Shown here: one piece after another, positions 1-5,545 of the stretch
Position numbering within the stretch: position 1 is the first letter of the stretch
Layout of the letters: each line of letters starts with the position of its first letter
Assembly: GCA_013813675.1 (NCBI GenBank)
Contig: JACCRH010000270.1
Span: forward strand, 1-5,545
DNA length: 5,545 nt
Origin: Gemmatimonadales bacterium
GTDB lineage: Bacteria > Gemmatimonadota > Gemmatimonadetes > Gemmatimonadales > GWC2-71-9
Reading direction: 5' to 3'
Notes under the pieces: generated by a model
Database searches by the model: none
Seen by the model: only the letters and a program-made list of their open reading frames with translations
What the model was told of the DNA's origin: nothing
Translations under genes and position numbers: made by a program

Positions 1-619
1 GCAGCAGCCCGGCCGCGCCCTGCCGGCGTGCCTCCTCGACCTTGTAGGTCCACCGGCCGTAGTAAGTCAGGATCTTGCCCCGGAAGAGCGTGGAGTCCTG
101 CAGCCCGGGATCGTTCACCAGCGCGACCACGATCTTTCCCTTGGCGTCGAGCCCTGCGTAGTCGTTCCAGCCAAGCTCGGGCGCCACGATCCCGTAGCCC
201 ACGAACACCGCCTCGCCCCGGAAACCGACCGAGGAATCGTTCCGCATCGACCAGAGCGCGAAATCGTCTTTCCAGGTGAGCGGCATCGCCACCGGCGCGA
301 CGACCGACAACGAGGGGCTCGGCGTCAACGAGATGATGGGTACCTGCTGGAAATAGCTCCCGCTGTCGCCCGCGGGCTCGAGGCCGAGCCGGCGGAACTG
401 GGAGGCGATGTACTTCTGCGCCAGCTCACCGCCGCGGGTGCCGGGAGCTCGCCCTTCGAGGGCGTCATCGGCCAGGAACTCGAGGTGTGCCCGGAGCGCG
501 TCCGCGCTGATGGCCGCGGCGACAACTCGGCCGGGACCGGCCCCCGGCGTCGTCTGGGCCATCACAGGAGCGGCGGCGGACAGTGCGAACATGGCGAGTG
601 AGTGCCGAAGTAAAGGCAT
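1..619 (-). CDS. Exported M28-family (PA-domain) metallopeptidase, N-terminal part (3' end beyond the window)
   Basis: An uninterrupted frame runs from ATG at 619 to the left edge, giving 206 whole codons with no stop. It begins with a short basic segment, a hydrophobic stretch and V-M-A before Q22, a typical Sec signal peptide cleaved after residue 21. Next comes H-L-E-F-L-A-D-D-A-L-E-G-R-A-P-G-T-R-G-G (45-64), then Y-I-A-S-Q-F-R-R-L-G-L-E-P-A-G (70-84) and S-Y-F-Q-Q-V-P (88-94). This is the characteristic N-terminal wording of secreted M28 zinc aminopeptidases/carboxypeptidases. The segment 137-170 (V-F-V-G-Y-G-I-V-A-P, then G-L-D-A-K-G-K-I-V-V) marks the inserted protease-associated domain, and E-E-A-R-R-Q-G-A-A-G (195-204) is a usual PA-domain helix. 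The zinc ligands lie in the missing C-terminal part, so catalytic competence cannot be judged. The gene starts 9 bases after the SDR stop with a good ribosome binding site. It may be co-transcribed with the preceding operon, but no functional link to arabinose-lipid synthesis is evident. Confidence 0.88.
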   Translation of the reverse strand, partial: MPLLRHSLAMFALSAAAPVMAQTTPGAGPGRVVAAAISADALRAHLEFLADDALEGRAPGTRGGELAQKYIASQFRRLGLEPAGDSGSYFQQVPIISLTPSPSLSVVAPVAMPLTWKDDFALWSMRNDSSVGFRGEAVFVGYGIVAPELGWNDYAGLDAKGKIVVALVNDPGLQDSTLFRGKILTYYGRWTYKVEEARRQGAAGLL

Positions 620-630
620 GCGATTTTCCT
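620..630 (-). promoter_or_regulatory. Ribosome binding site of the M28-type peptidase gene
   Basis: AGGA at 630-627 lies 7 bases before the ATG at 619-617 and shares its first two bases with the TAG stop of the SDR gene. It is the best-spaced Shine-Dalgarno in the window. It decides the start of the peptidase and makes re-initiation after the SDR stop plausible. Confidence 0.65.
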
Positions 631-1381
631 AGAGCCGGAGCCGCTTGAAAAACCGCTCAGGCAGGTGGGTGATCAGGGCCATGACGGGTCGCCAGAACCA
701 AGGAATGTAGGCCACGTCCCGACGAGCCTCAATCGCGCGGTGGATGGCGCGTCCTGCGCGCCGAGGCGTGACGAAGAGGCGATTCTTCGGCATCGCACTC
801 GTCATGGGTGTATTCACGAATCCGGGTTTCAGGGTCACCACCGAAACCCCTGAGTGATGGAGACGATTCCGCAAGCCTTGGAGGAAGACAGACAGGCCGC
901 CCTTGGCCGCGCCGTAGACGTAGTTGCTCTGCCGGCCGCGGTCGCCGGCAACTGACGAGATCACGGCAATGGTGCCTCGGCGCTGGGCTTCGAACCGGTT
1001 GGCCAGTAGGGTGAGCAACGCCACAGTGGCCGTAAAGTTCACTGCCAACGCGTCAACGGCCTCGCCCGAGCTTTGCTGGCATCGTGCCTGGTCGGGAAGC
1101 GCTCCATGGGCCAGGAGAGCAACGTCCACCGGTCCTCCCGCGAACGCGCGGGTCACAAGGTCTCCATGGCTCTCGTGGGCAAGCACATCGAAGGCCGCGG
1201 TTTCGACCCGTGCCGCACCCCGCAGCGCCAGGTCGGCGGCGGCGTTGGAGAGACGTTCCGGATTGCGCCCGGCCAGGAACAGGCTCGCTCCTCGTTCCGC
1301 GTAGGCCCGGGCGACTTCGGTGGCGATGGCGGATGTGGCGCCGACGATCAGCACCCTGCGCGGACCGGCCTCAGCCGACAT
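629..1381 (-). CDS. dprE2: DprE2-like short-chain dehydrogenase/reductase (2-keto-pentose reductase family)
   Basis: A 250-residue classical SDR with one Rossmann domain. Visible are the nucleotide-binding G-A-T-S-A-I-A (14-20), D65 (adenine contact region), A-H-G (91-93, in place of the usual N-A-G), N115, S143 and the catalytic Y156-x-x-x-K160 in Y-V-Y-G-A-A-K. The 13-residue Ser-Tyr spacing is standard. The wording S-S-V-A-G-D-R-G-R-Q-S-N around the active site and the hydrophobic-basic tail (Y-I-P-W-F-W-R-P-V, ending F-F-K-R-L-R-L) resemble DprE2. In mycobacteria DprE2 reduces the 2-keto intermediate made by DprE1 to polyprenylphosphoryl-D-arabinose. The tail may hold it to the membrane. 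Start is ATG at 1381, preceded by AGGG at short spacing and overlapping the dprE1-like gene by 11 bases. A TTG at 1432 would add a 17-residue proline-rich leader with no family counterpart. The stop is TAG. SDRs with GATSAIA also occur in other pathways, so the assignment leans on gene order. Confidence 0.87.
   Translation of the reverse strand: MSAEAGPRRVLIVGATSAIATEVARAYAERGASLFLAGRNPERLSNAAADLALRGAARVETAAFDVLAHESHGDLVTRAFAGGPVDVALLAHGALPDQARCQQSSGEAVDALAVNFTATVALLTLLANRFEAQRRGTIAVISSVAGDRGRQSNYVYGAAKGGLSVFLQGLRNRLHHSGVSVVTLKPGFVNTPMTSAMPKNRLFVTPRRAGRAIHRAIEARRDVAYIPWFWRPVMALITHLPERFFKRLRL
1371..1381 (-). other. Overlap of dprE1-like and dprE2-like genes
   Basis: The ATG of the SDR (1381-1379) lies within the last codons of the DprE1-like gene, which stops at TGA 1373-1371. 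The 11-base overlap would help make the two halves of the epimerase in matched amounts. Confidence 0.7.
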
Positions 1382-2690
1382 GGACCCTGCGCCAGAAGGA
1401 GGAGGAAAATCGCGGATCCACTTGCCTTGCAAAGGCTGGCCACGCCGGGAAGAAGCTTCGAAAGCTCTCCCGGCTCATGCGGGCATCCTTGGCTGGATAA
1501 ACGGCGCCTCCGGCGTCGCGGACCAAACCGTCCAGTTGATCAAGGAGATCGAGTGTCCGGCGGCCGCGAAAGGCGACATCGACGGCCAAAGTGAGCCCGG
1601 GACGGGGAAATGACAGGAGGCCGGGCGACGCCGCCGGCCCAAACCGTTTGAGAACCCCTAACCCGGGGGTCTCCCGCGAAGAGGCCACTCGGCTGAGAAT
1701 GGCACGGATCACTCCGCCGTCTTGCGTCTCCGGCACGACGCATTGGTACTGAAGGAAGCCGCGGGCGCCGTAGAGCCGGTTCCATTCTCCGATGGCGTCC
1801 AGCGGGAAGAAGAAAGGCTCGTGAGGCACGGTCCTCTTCGATCGCTTCCGGAGCCCGCGCCGATACTGCATCGCGTTGAAGGCTGAAACCGTCGCGCGGT
1901 TGAGCAGGCGGCCGGGCGCGTCGAATGGAATTCGAAAGCGGGGGGCCGAGGGCGGGGGAACCCGCCCAGGCAGCGGCGCGTGTGAACCTCGGAAGTAGAC
2001 GCCTCGGCCGAGGCTGCGCCCCCTCGCGAGACAGTCCACCCAGGCCACCGTGTACTCGTGGGCCGGGTCCTCTGCGGCAATAGCCAGGAACTCGGCCAGG
2101 TTCGCGAAGCGGATCCGCTCCACGGCGACTCCCGGGCCCGGAATCCGCTGGAGCCGGAACTCGACCCACAGGATCAGCCCGGTGAGGCCAAGGCCGCCGA
2201 TGGTGGCCGCGAACAATTCCCGGTTCTCGGTCGGTGAGCACACCAGGCGCTCACCGGAGGAGCGGTACAGTTCGAACCGGGTCACGTGGGCACCGAACGA
2301 GCCCGCGCGGTGGTGATTCTTGCCATGAATGTCGTTGGCCACCGCGCCGCCGACAGTGACCCACTTCGTGCCGGGGACCACTGGAAGAAACCATCCTCTT
2401 GGGACCACGACCTGGAGGATCTCTCCCAGCATGACTCCTGCCTCGCAGCGTATCACCCCGGCGTCATCCAGCCCCATGAACCGGTCGAGGCCAGTGGCGT
2501 CGAGCAAGGCGCCACCCTCGTTCAGACAACTATCGCCGTAGCTGCGCCCGCAGCCGGTGGCCAGCACCGACTCGGCGATGTTCGCAAGCACGGGCGGCTC
2601 ATCGCGCCAGATAACCGGAATGACGCGTGTGTGCCGCACCGACGGGTACCCGCCCCAGGATCGGCCCGGCCGAACCCGGATCGGAGCCAC
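1371..2690 (-). CDS. dprE1: DprE1-like FAD-binding oxidoreductase (decaprenylphosphoryl-ribose 2'-oxidase family)
   Basis: A 439-residue flavoprotein of the vanillyl-alcohol-oxidase/PCMH fold. In mycobacteria DprE1 oxidises C2 of polyprenylphosphoryl-ribose to the 2-keto form, the first half of the ribose-to-arabinose epimerisation. Hallmarks in order: S-W-G-G-Y-P (11-16, matching the GWGR element), G-C-G-R-S-Y-G-D (46-53), the FAD-binding run P-G-T-K-W-V-T-V-G-G-A (106-116), D-I-H-G-K-N-H-H (120-127), a second flavin contact G-G-L-G-L-T-G (165-171), and near the C-terminus Y-P-A-K-D (398-402) with the conserved lysine K401. Length is close to that of the mycobacterial protein (about 460). 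The residue aligned with the benzothiazinone-reactive cysteine is Ala369. Start is GTG at 2690, one base after the prenyltransferase stop. The open frame runs further upstream to 3017, but that part is antiparallel in sense to nothing useful: it lies wholly inside the prenyltransferase gene in another frame and reads as non-protein. A later GTG at 2639 would lose the conserved N-terminal element. No clear Shine-Dalgarno is present, so coupling is likely. Confidence 0.9.
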   Translation of the reverse strand: MAPIRVRPGRSWGGYPSVRHTRVIPVIWRDEPPVLANIAESVLATGCGRSYGDSCLNEGGALLDATGLDRFMGLDDAGVIRCEAGVMLGEILQVVVPRGWFLPVVPGTKWVTVGGAVANDIHGKNHHRAGSFGAHVTRFELYRSSGERLVCSPTENRELFAATIGGLGLTGLILWVEFRLQRIPGPGVAVERIRFANLAEFLAIAAEDPAHEYTVAWVDCLARGRSLGRGVYFRGSHAPLPGRVPPPSAPRFRIPFDAPGRLLNRATVSAFNAMQYRRGLRKRSKRTVPHEPFFFPLDAIGEWNRLYGARGFLQYQCVVPETQDGGVIRAILSRVASSRETPGLGVLKRFGPAASPGLLSFPRPGLTLAVDVAFRGRRTLDLLDQLDGLVRDAGGAVYPAKDARMSRESFRSFFPAWPAFARQVDPRFSSSFWRRVHVG

Positions 2691-2691
2691 C

Positions 2692-3594
2692 TCAGAGCGC
2701 CGCGAACAGTACGAGCGCCACCAACACGCCGACGATGTAGCTGGCGGGATCGCTTGCCGAAGCCACGATCGGGTCTTCGTGGATGAGGCCGCGATGGGCG
2801 AGCAGCCACATCCGGCCGGTCCAAAAGAGCAGCAGCGGGCACACCAGGAAGAGCACCGCTGGCTTCCGGTAGAGCACCGCGACCTGGTCGCTGTTGAGGT
2901 ATAACGCCAGCACCAGGACAGCCAGATACCCGCTGGCCGTGCCCATGGTTCGGAGCCATGGAAGGTCGCTCGGCAGGTAGCCTCGGCGCCGCGAGGTGGC
3001 AGGGCTGTCGGGGGCAATGGCGGCGAGCTCGCCGTGACGCTTGAGGAAGGCCAGACTGAGGAAGAGGAACATGGCGAACGCCAGCAACCAGGTAGAAAAA
3101 CGCACCCCGGTCGCGGCGATCCCCGCTAGAACGCGAAGGGTATAGAGTCCCGCGAGGAGGAGGACGTCCAGTACGGCGACGCGCTTGAGATAGGCGGAAT
3201 ACGCGGTCGTGAGCACGATGTAGAGGAGGAGCAGGGCCAGAAAATCATGCGATCGTAGCATCGCCGCGATGACGACGGCGGTGGCGAGAAGCACGGGGGC
3301 CAGTACATATCCCACAGCTGGAGACAAGTCGGCCGCGGCGAATGGCCGGTTCCGCTTGTTAGGGTGATTCCGGTCCGCCTCCCGGTCGAGCAGGTCGTTG
3401 ATGACGTACCCACCCGATGCGGCGAGGGAGAAACCGAGGAAAGCGGTCACGCCCGCCGCCATAGTCTGCCGCTCCATCCATCGGTGATCGAGGAAAATCG
3501 GAACGAAGACCAGCAGGTTCTTTACCCATTGGTGCGGGCGAAGGACCTGTATGACCCCTGCAACCTGAGAACGTCTGGGCGAAGCATCAGCCAC
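2692..3594 (-). CDS. UbiA-family prenyltransferase, decaprenyl-phosphate phosphoribosyltransferase-like
   Basis: A 300-residue polytopic membrane protein with about eight or nine hydrophobic segments (for example 92-112, 118-134, 139-160, 166-184, 245-265 and 284-300). The superfamily's Mg2+/diphosphate motif is N-D-L-L-D-R-E-A-D (66-74). The second conserved region is Y-S-A-Y-L-K (132-137) followed by D143 and Y-T-L-R (151-154). Three features point to the branch containing mycobacterial decaprenyl-phosphate 5-phosphoribosyltransferase (Rv3806c) rather than quinone or haem prenyltransferases: L-R-P-H-Q-W-V-K-N (18-26), H-P-N-K-R-N-R-P-F (77-85) and R-G-L-I-H-E-D-P-I-V (268-277). That enzyme transfers 5-phosphoribose from PRPP to polyprenyl phosphate at the cytoplasmic membrane. 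No HAD phosphatase domain is fused, unlike in some relatives. Start is GTG at 3594, because an in-frame TGA lies two codons upstream. A weak GAAGG (3608-3604) precedes it. The downstream DprE1- and DprE2-like genes support the role; the exact prenyl chain is unknown. Confidence 0.9.
   Translation of the reverse strand: MADASPRRSQVAGVIQVLRPHQWVKNLLVFVPIFLDHRWMERQTMAAGVTAFLGFSLAASGGYVINDLLDREADRNHPNKRNRPFAAADLSPAVGYVLAPVLLATAVVIAAMLRSHDFLALLLLYIVLTTAYSAYLKRVAVLDVLLLAGLYTLRVLAGIAATGVRFSTWLLAFAMFLFLSLAFLKRHGELAAIAPDSPATSRRRGYLPSDLPWLRTMGTASGYLAVLVLALYLNSDQVAVLYRKPAVLFLVCPLLLFWTGRMWLLAHRGLIHEDPIVASASDPASYIVGVLVALVLFAAL
3587..3594 (-). other. Overlap of FAD oxidoreductase and prenyltransferase genes
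   Basis: GTGGCTGA on the minus strand contains both the GTG start of the prenyltransferase and the TGA stop of the oxidoreductase. This 8-base overlap favours coupled translation and ties the oxidoreductase to the polyprenyl-sugar genes. Confidence 0.75.
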
Positions 3595-4951
3595 GGATCA
3601 TCGCCTTCGGACGGAAACGCGCGATCGCCTCCGGCAATCCGGTACGCCTGCCAAGCTCCGCCAGGAGCGCGGCTCCGGTCTCGACCCCCGACCCGAGGGC
3701 GGTGCCGGTGGAGACGATCGATGGAAACGTGCGATAGTTGCCGGCGAACCAGACGTTGCGCCAGGTCCCACTCCGAATGGGCGGGTTGCGGTAGCGGCGA
3801 CCGAACACCGGTGAATACATGGGCACCCGCGCGATGTGGGTCCAAAACGGATCCAACTCGACGCCGAACACCGCCTTGTAGTCGTCGCGGTATCGCTCCA
3901 TCAATTGCTCGTCGGTCTCCTGGAACAGCGGGCGATCTCTGCCGCCCAGATGGGTGACGAAGTTGATGCAGGTATCGCCCGGCCGACCGATGGTCGGGTT
4001 GAGCTCGGTAAGCAGAAAAATCGCGCCTGCCGCTCGGTCCAGCGTGGCCAGATTCGTCCAATACGCCGTCGTGGGCACTTTCTGTCGAGTCGCGCAGACC
4101 ACTGAGAGGAGAGCCGAGTAGCGAATCTGCTCCAAGCCCGGCGTGCTCTCCTCCGGCAGAAGCCCCCGGTAGATCTCGGTCGGGATGGTGCTGACAAAGA
4201 TATCGCCTGTCAGCCGCTCTCCGCTTTCGCCCTCCGCCGCCGTGATGCGCCCGTCCGCGGTCTGCAGGCGGGTGACCCGGGTGCGGAGCCGTACCCGGAC
4301 GCCTGCCTCATTCAGCAGGCGAGCGAGGCCGTCGCAGAGGACCTTGGTCCAGTTGGCGCGGGGGATGTAGCCGAGCGGCGCGGAGCCTTCGCGATGGTGG
4401 AGCCGGGCGCCGAGCCAGGCGCCACTCACCTCCGCGCAGGGCAGCTCGAACTTGAGCCGGGTGAGTCGCTCGAAGATCGCGAGACGCACGCCAGGTCCAG
4501 CGAGCCGATCGACCAGCTCGGCCGCGCTTCTGTCCTCCCAGGCCGACCAGTCCTTCCGCACAAACGCCCTGACCATGAGGCGGGCGAACCGGAGCTTGTC
4601 GGGTAGGCTCATTGGATACCGCAGGAACCCGGCCACCCTTCCCAGATCGTAAGCCTCACCGTCGAGATGGAAGTGCATTCGGATCCGGCGCCAGCGTACG
4701 TCGGAGAGCGCACCGATGCGCTCCAGGAAGTAGAGCAGGGCGCGGTCGCGATGAAGGATGTGATGATAGCCCAGCGGGTAGAAGTGTCCGTCCCGTTCGA
4801 AGCTCCCCGCCAGCCCACCGAGGGTCGCCCCGCGCTCGAGGAGGGTGACGTCGGTCAATCCGCCTTCCGCGAGCGTGAGCGCGGCGGCGATGCCCGAGAG
4901 TCCCCCACCAAGCACGATGACCGTGGGCGACCGGGGCTCAGCCGGTGGCAC
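3587..4951 (-). CDS. FAD-dependent oxidoreductase, amine oxidase / protoporphyrinogen-oxidase-like (UDP-galactopyranose-mutase-like fold)
   Basis: A 454-residue soluble flavoprotein. The N-terminus carries a Rossmann dinucleotide motif G-G-G-L-S-G (15-20), with the ribose-binding acidic residue E39 at the end of the second strand (V-T-L-L-E-R). The L-G-G-L-A-G-S-F block (44-51) of the amine-oxidase/HemY superfamily follows. A second FAD contact lies near the C-terminus: F-A-G-N-Y (402-406), then V-S-T-G-T-A-L-G-S-G-V-E-T-G (413-426). The centre, with G-Y-H-H-I (61-65) and R-A-N-W (about 201-204), is the variable substrate part. Length suits protoporphyrinogen-oxidase-like proteins found in polysaccharide clusters and is longer than typical UDP-galactopyranose mutases. 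The substrate cannot be read from the sequence. Start is GTG at 4951, since an in-frame TAG lies five codons upstream. No good Shine-Dalgarno is seen, and translation is likely coupled to the overlapping upstream gene. It also overlaps the prenyltransferase gene by 8 bases, which places it with polyprenyl-linked sugar synthesis. A haem-biosynthesis role is less likely in this context. Confidence 0.88.
   Translation of the reverse strand: MPPAEPRSPTVIVLGGGLSGIAAALTLAEGGLTDVTLLERGATLGGLAGSFERDGHFYPLGYHHILHRDRALLYFLERIGALSDVRWRRIRMHFHLDGEAYDLGRVAGFLRYPMSLPDKLRFARLMVRAFVRKDWSAWEDRSAAELVDRLAGPGVRLAIFERLTRLKFELPCAEVSGAWLGARLHHREGSAPLGYIPRANWTKVLCDGLARLLNEAGVRVRLRTRVTRLQTADGRITAAEGESGERLTGDIFVSTIPTEIYRGLLPEESTPGLEQIRYSALLSVVCATRQKVPTTAYWTNLATLDRAAGAIFLLTELNPTIGRPGDTCINFVTHLGGRDRPLFQETDEQLMERYRDDYKAVFGVELDPFWTHIARVPMYSPVFGRRYRNPPIRSGTWRNVWFAGNYRTFPSIVSTGTALGSGVETGAALLAELGRRTGLPEAIARFRPKAMIRG
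4938..4951 (-). other. Overlap of propeller-like and FAD oxidoreductase genes
   Basis: The GTG start of the oxidoreductase (4951-4949) lies 14 bases inside the 3' end of the upstream gene, whose TGA is at 4940-4938. There is no strong Shine-Dalgarno, so start-stop coupling is the likely mode of initiation. Confidence 0.7.
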
Positions 4952-5545
4952 AGTCCAGAACCACTATGGTCCCCGGGGCCCCGAACCCGCTCTCGCTGGT
5001 CAGGACCAGTACGCGATCGTCGAGCCAGGAGATTCCTTCGCCCTGGAGCTGGAGACCGGCGGCGTCGCAGCCGACGCCCAGGGAACGGAGCGTGCCCTGT
5101 CGGGTCAGCGTGAAGAGATATATGGCGAGATAGGTGCGAACGGCGACCCGGTCGCCTGCTGGGGAGAGCGCCGCGTCGGTGACCTGGCTGCCCAGACCGC
5201 CGGAATCGATGGGCAGTTTGCCGATCGCTTCGGCGACTACCGGTTTGCCCCTCTTCCAGGCATCCGGCCGGATCCGGTACGCTGCCGGCTGGTGGTCTCG
5301 CACCTTGCTGATCAGGTACACCGCACCGTCTCGGCCCACGAAGGCCGCCTCGACGTCTCTGGGTCCGTCGGGATAGCGGAATTCCAGGCGCTCGGCCGCG
5401 TGGGCTATCCGGTTCGGCCTCCCCACCGATGGCTCGGGCACGCGGTAGATCCGGGCGGTGCGGAGGCGTCGATCATTGTCGCCCGTGTCGGCCAGGTACA
5501 GGCACTCCCGGCCTCCGCAGGGCCCCAGCGCGATGGCCTCCCAGT
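4938..5545 (-). CDS. Beta-propeller-like protein of unknown function, C-terminal part (5' end beyond the window)
   Basis: The frame is open to the right edge (first whole codon at 5543), giving 201 visible residues that end in VLDCATG and a TGA at 4940-4938. A GTG at 5441 could be read as a start. However, the frame upstream of it encodes convincing protein (DWEAIALGP-like text followed by LADTGDND and ARIYRVPEP), so the gene almost certainly begins outside the window. Short recurring blocks suggest blades of a beta-propeller: W-E-A-I-A at the edge, D-V-E-A-A-F-V-G-R-D-G, V-T-D-A-A-L-S-P-A-G and G-E-G-I-S-W-L-D-D. Similar wording occurs in uncharacterised secreted or cell-surface proteins of many bacteria. 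No catalytic motif is visible. Cysteines near both ends (PCGGREC, GVGCD, LDC) would fit an exported, disulphide-containing protein, but the signal peptide, if any, is not in view. Its 3' end overlaps the next gene by 14 bases, so it is probably co-transcribed with it. I do not recognise a function. Confidence 0.8.
   Translation of the reverse strand, partial: WEAIALGPCGGRECLYLADTGDNDRRLRTARIYRVPEPSVGRPNRIAHAAERLEFRYPDGPRDVEAAFVGRDGAVYLISKVRDHQPAAYRIRPDAWKRGKPVVAEAIGKLPIDSGGLGSQVTDAALSPAGDRVAVRTYLAIYLFTLTRQGTLRSLGVGCDAAGLQLQGEGISWLDDRVLVLTSESGFGAPGTIVVLDCATG

Noticed and set aside
620..628. Terminator or promoter between the SDR and the M28 peptidase genes.
   Set aside because: The 9-base gap is too short and contains only the ribosome binding site; no hairpin with a T-run is present.
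1382..1432. TTG start at 1432 for the SDR gene.
   Set aside because: It would add 17 residues before the ATG at 1381 that lie in the dprE1-like gene and do not resemble an SDR N-terminus. The ATG places the Rossmann motif at the usual distance from the start.
1073..1594. Plus-strand open frames opposite the SDR and DprE1-like genes.
   Set aside because: They are shadow frames, with no ribosome binding site or recognisable domain and with composition unlike that of the real genes.
2691..3017. Upstream extension of the DprE1-like reading frame to an ATG at 3017, giving a 548-residue protein.
   Set aside because: The extension lies entirely within the UbiA-family gene in another frame, reads as Ser/Arg/Cys-rich shadow sequence without homology-like features, and the conserved DprE1 start region begins just after the GTG at 2690.
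3364..3957. Long plus-strand open frame of 197 codons opposite the prenyltransferase and FAD oxidoreductase genes.
   Set aside because: It is antisense to two strongly supported genes, spans their junction, and its Arg/Pro/Ser-rich composition is typical of shadow frames in G+C-rich DNA.
4971..4982. Self-complementary G/C block CCCCGGGGCCCC shortly before the FAD oxidoreductase start, considered as a regulatory hairpin.
   Set aside because: It is explained by Gly-Ala-Pro-Gly codons at the end of the propeller-like gene, has no loop and no U-tract, and short G/C palindromes are expected at this base composition.

Overview
This is a compact, G+C-rich bacterial window (roughly two thirds G+C by eye) in which six genes lie head to tail on the minus strand. 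There is no intergenic stretch longer than 9 bases. The genes read from the right edge to the left edge, and neighbours overlap by 14, 8 and 11 bases or are separated by 1 and 9 bases. The layout looks like one polycistronic unit, or the middle of one, because both edges cut a gene.

From right to left the genes are: (1) the C-terminal 201 residues of a beta-propeller-like protein of unknown function; (2) an FAD-dependent amine-oxidase/protoporphyrinogen-oxidase-like oxidoreductase (454 aa); (3) a UbiA-superfamily membrane prenyltransferase resembling decaprenyl-phosphate 5-phosphoribosyltransferase (300 aa); (4) a DprE1-like FAD-binding oxidoreductase (439 aa from the chosen start); (5) a DprE2-like short-chain dehydrogenase/reductase (250 aa from the chosen start); (6) the N-terminal 206 residues of an exported M28-type metallopeptidase, cut by the left edge.

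Genes 3-5 are the notable part. In mycobacteria, homologous proteins make decaprenylphosphoryl-D-arabinofuranose, the lipid-linked donor of D-arabinofuranose. UbiA joins phosphoribosyl pyrophosphate to polyprenyl phosphate, a phosphatase removes the 5-phosphate, and DprE1 plus DprE2 epimerise C2 of the ribose by oxidation and re-reduction. Here the three genes stand in pathway order and are tightly coupled. No phosphatase and no arabinosyltransferase is seen in the window. The extra FAD enzyme immediately upstream is a candidate additional step with unknown substrate.

The source organism cannot be fixed from the sequence. The M28 peptidase with a classical signal peptide and the gene style would suit a G+C-rich, possibly Gram-negative, environmental bacterium such as a Gemmatimonadota or Acidobacteriota member. 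This is a guess. Nothing in the window looks like a mobile element, RNA gene, CRISPR array or rho-independent terminator.
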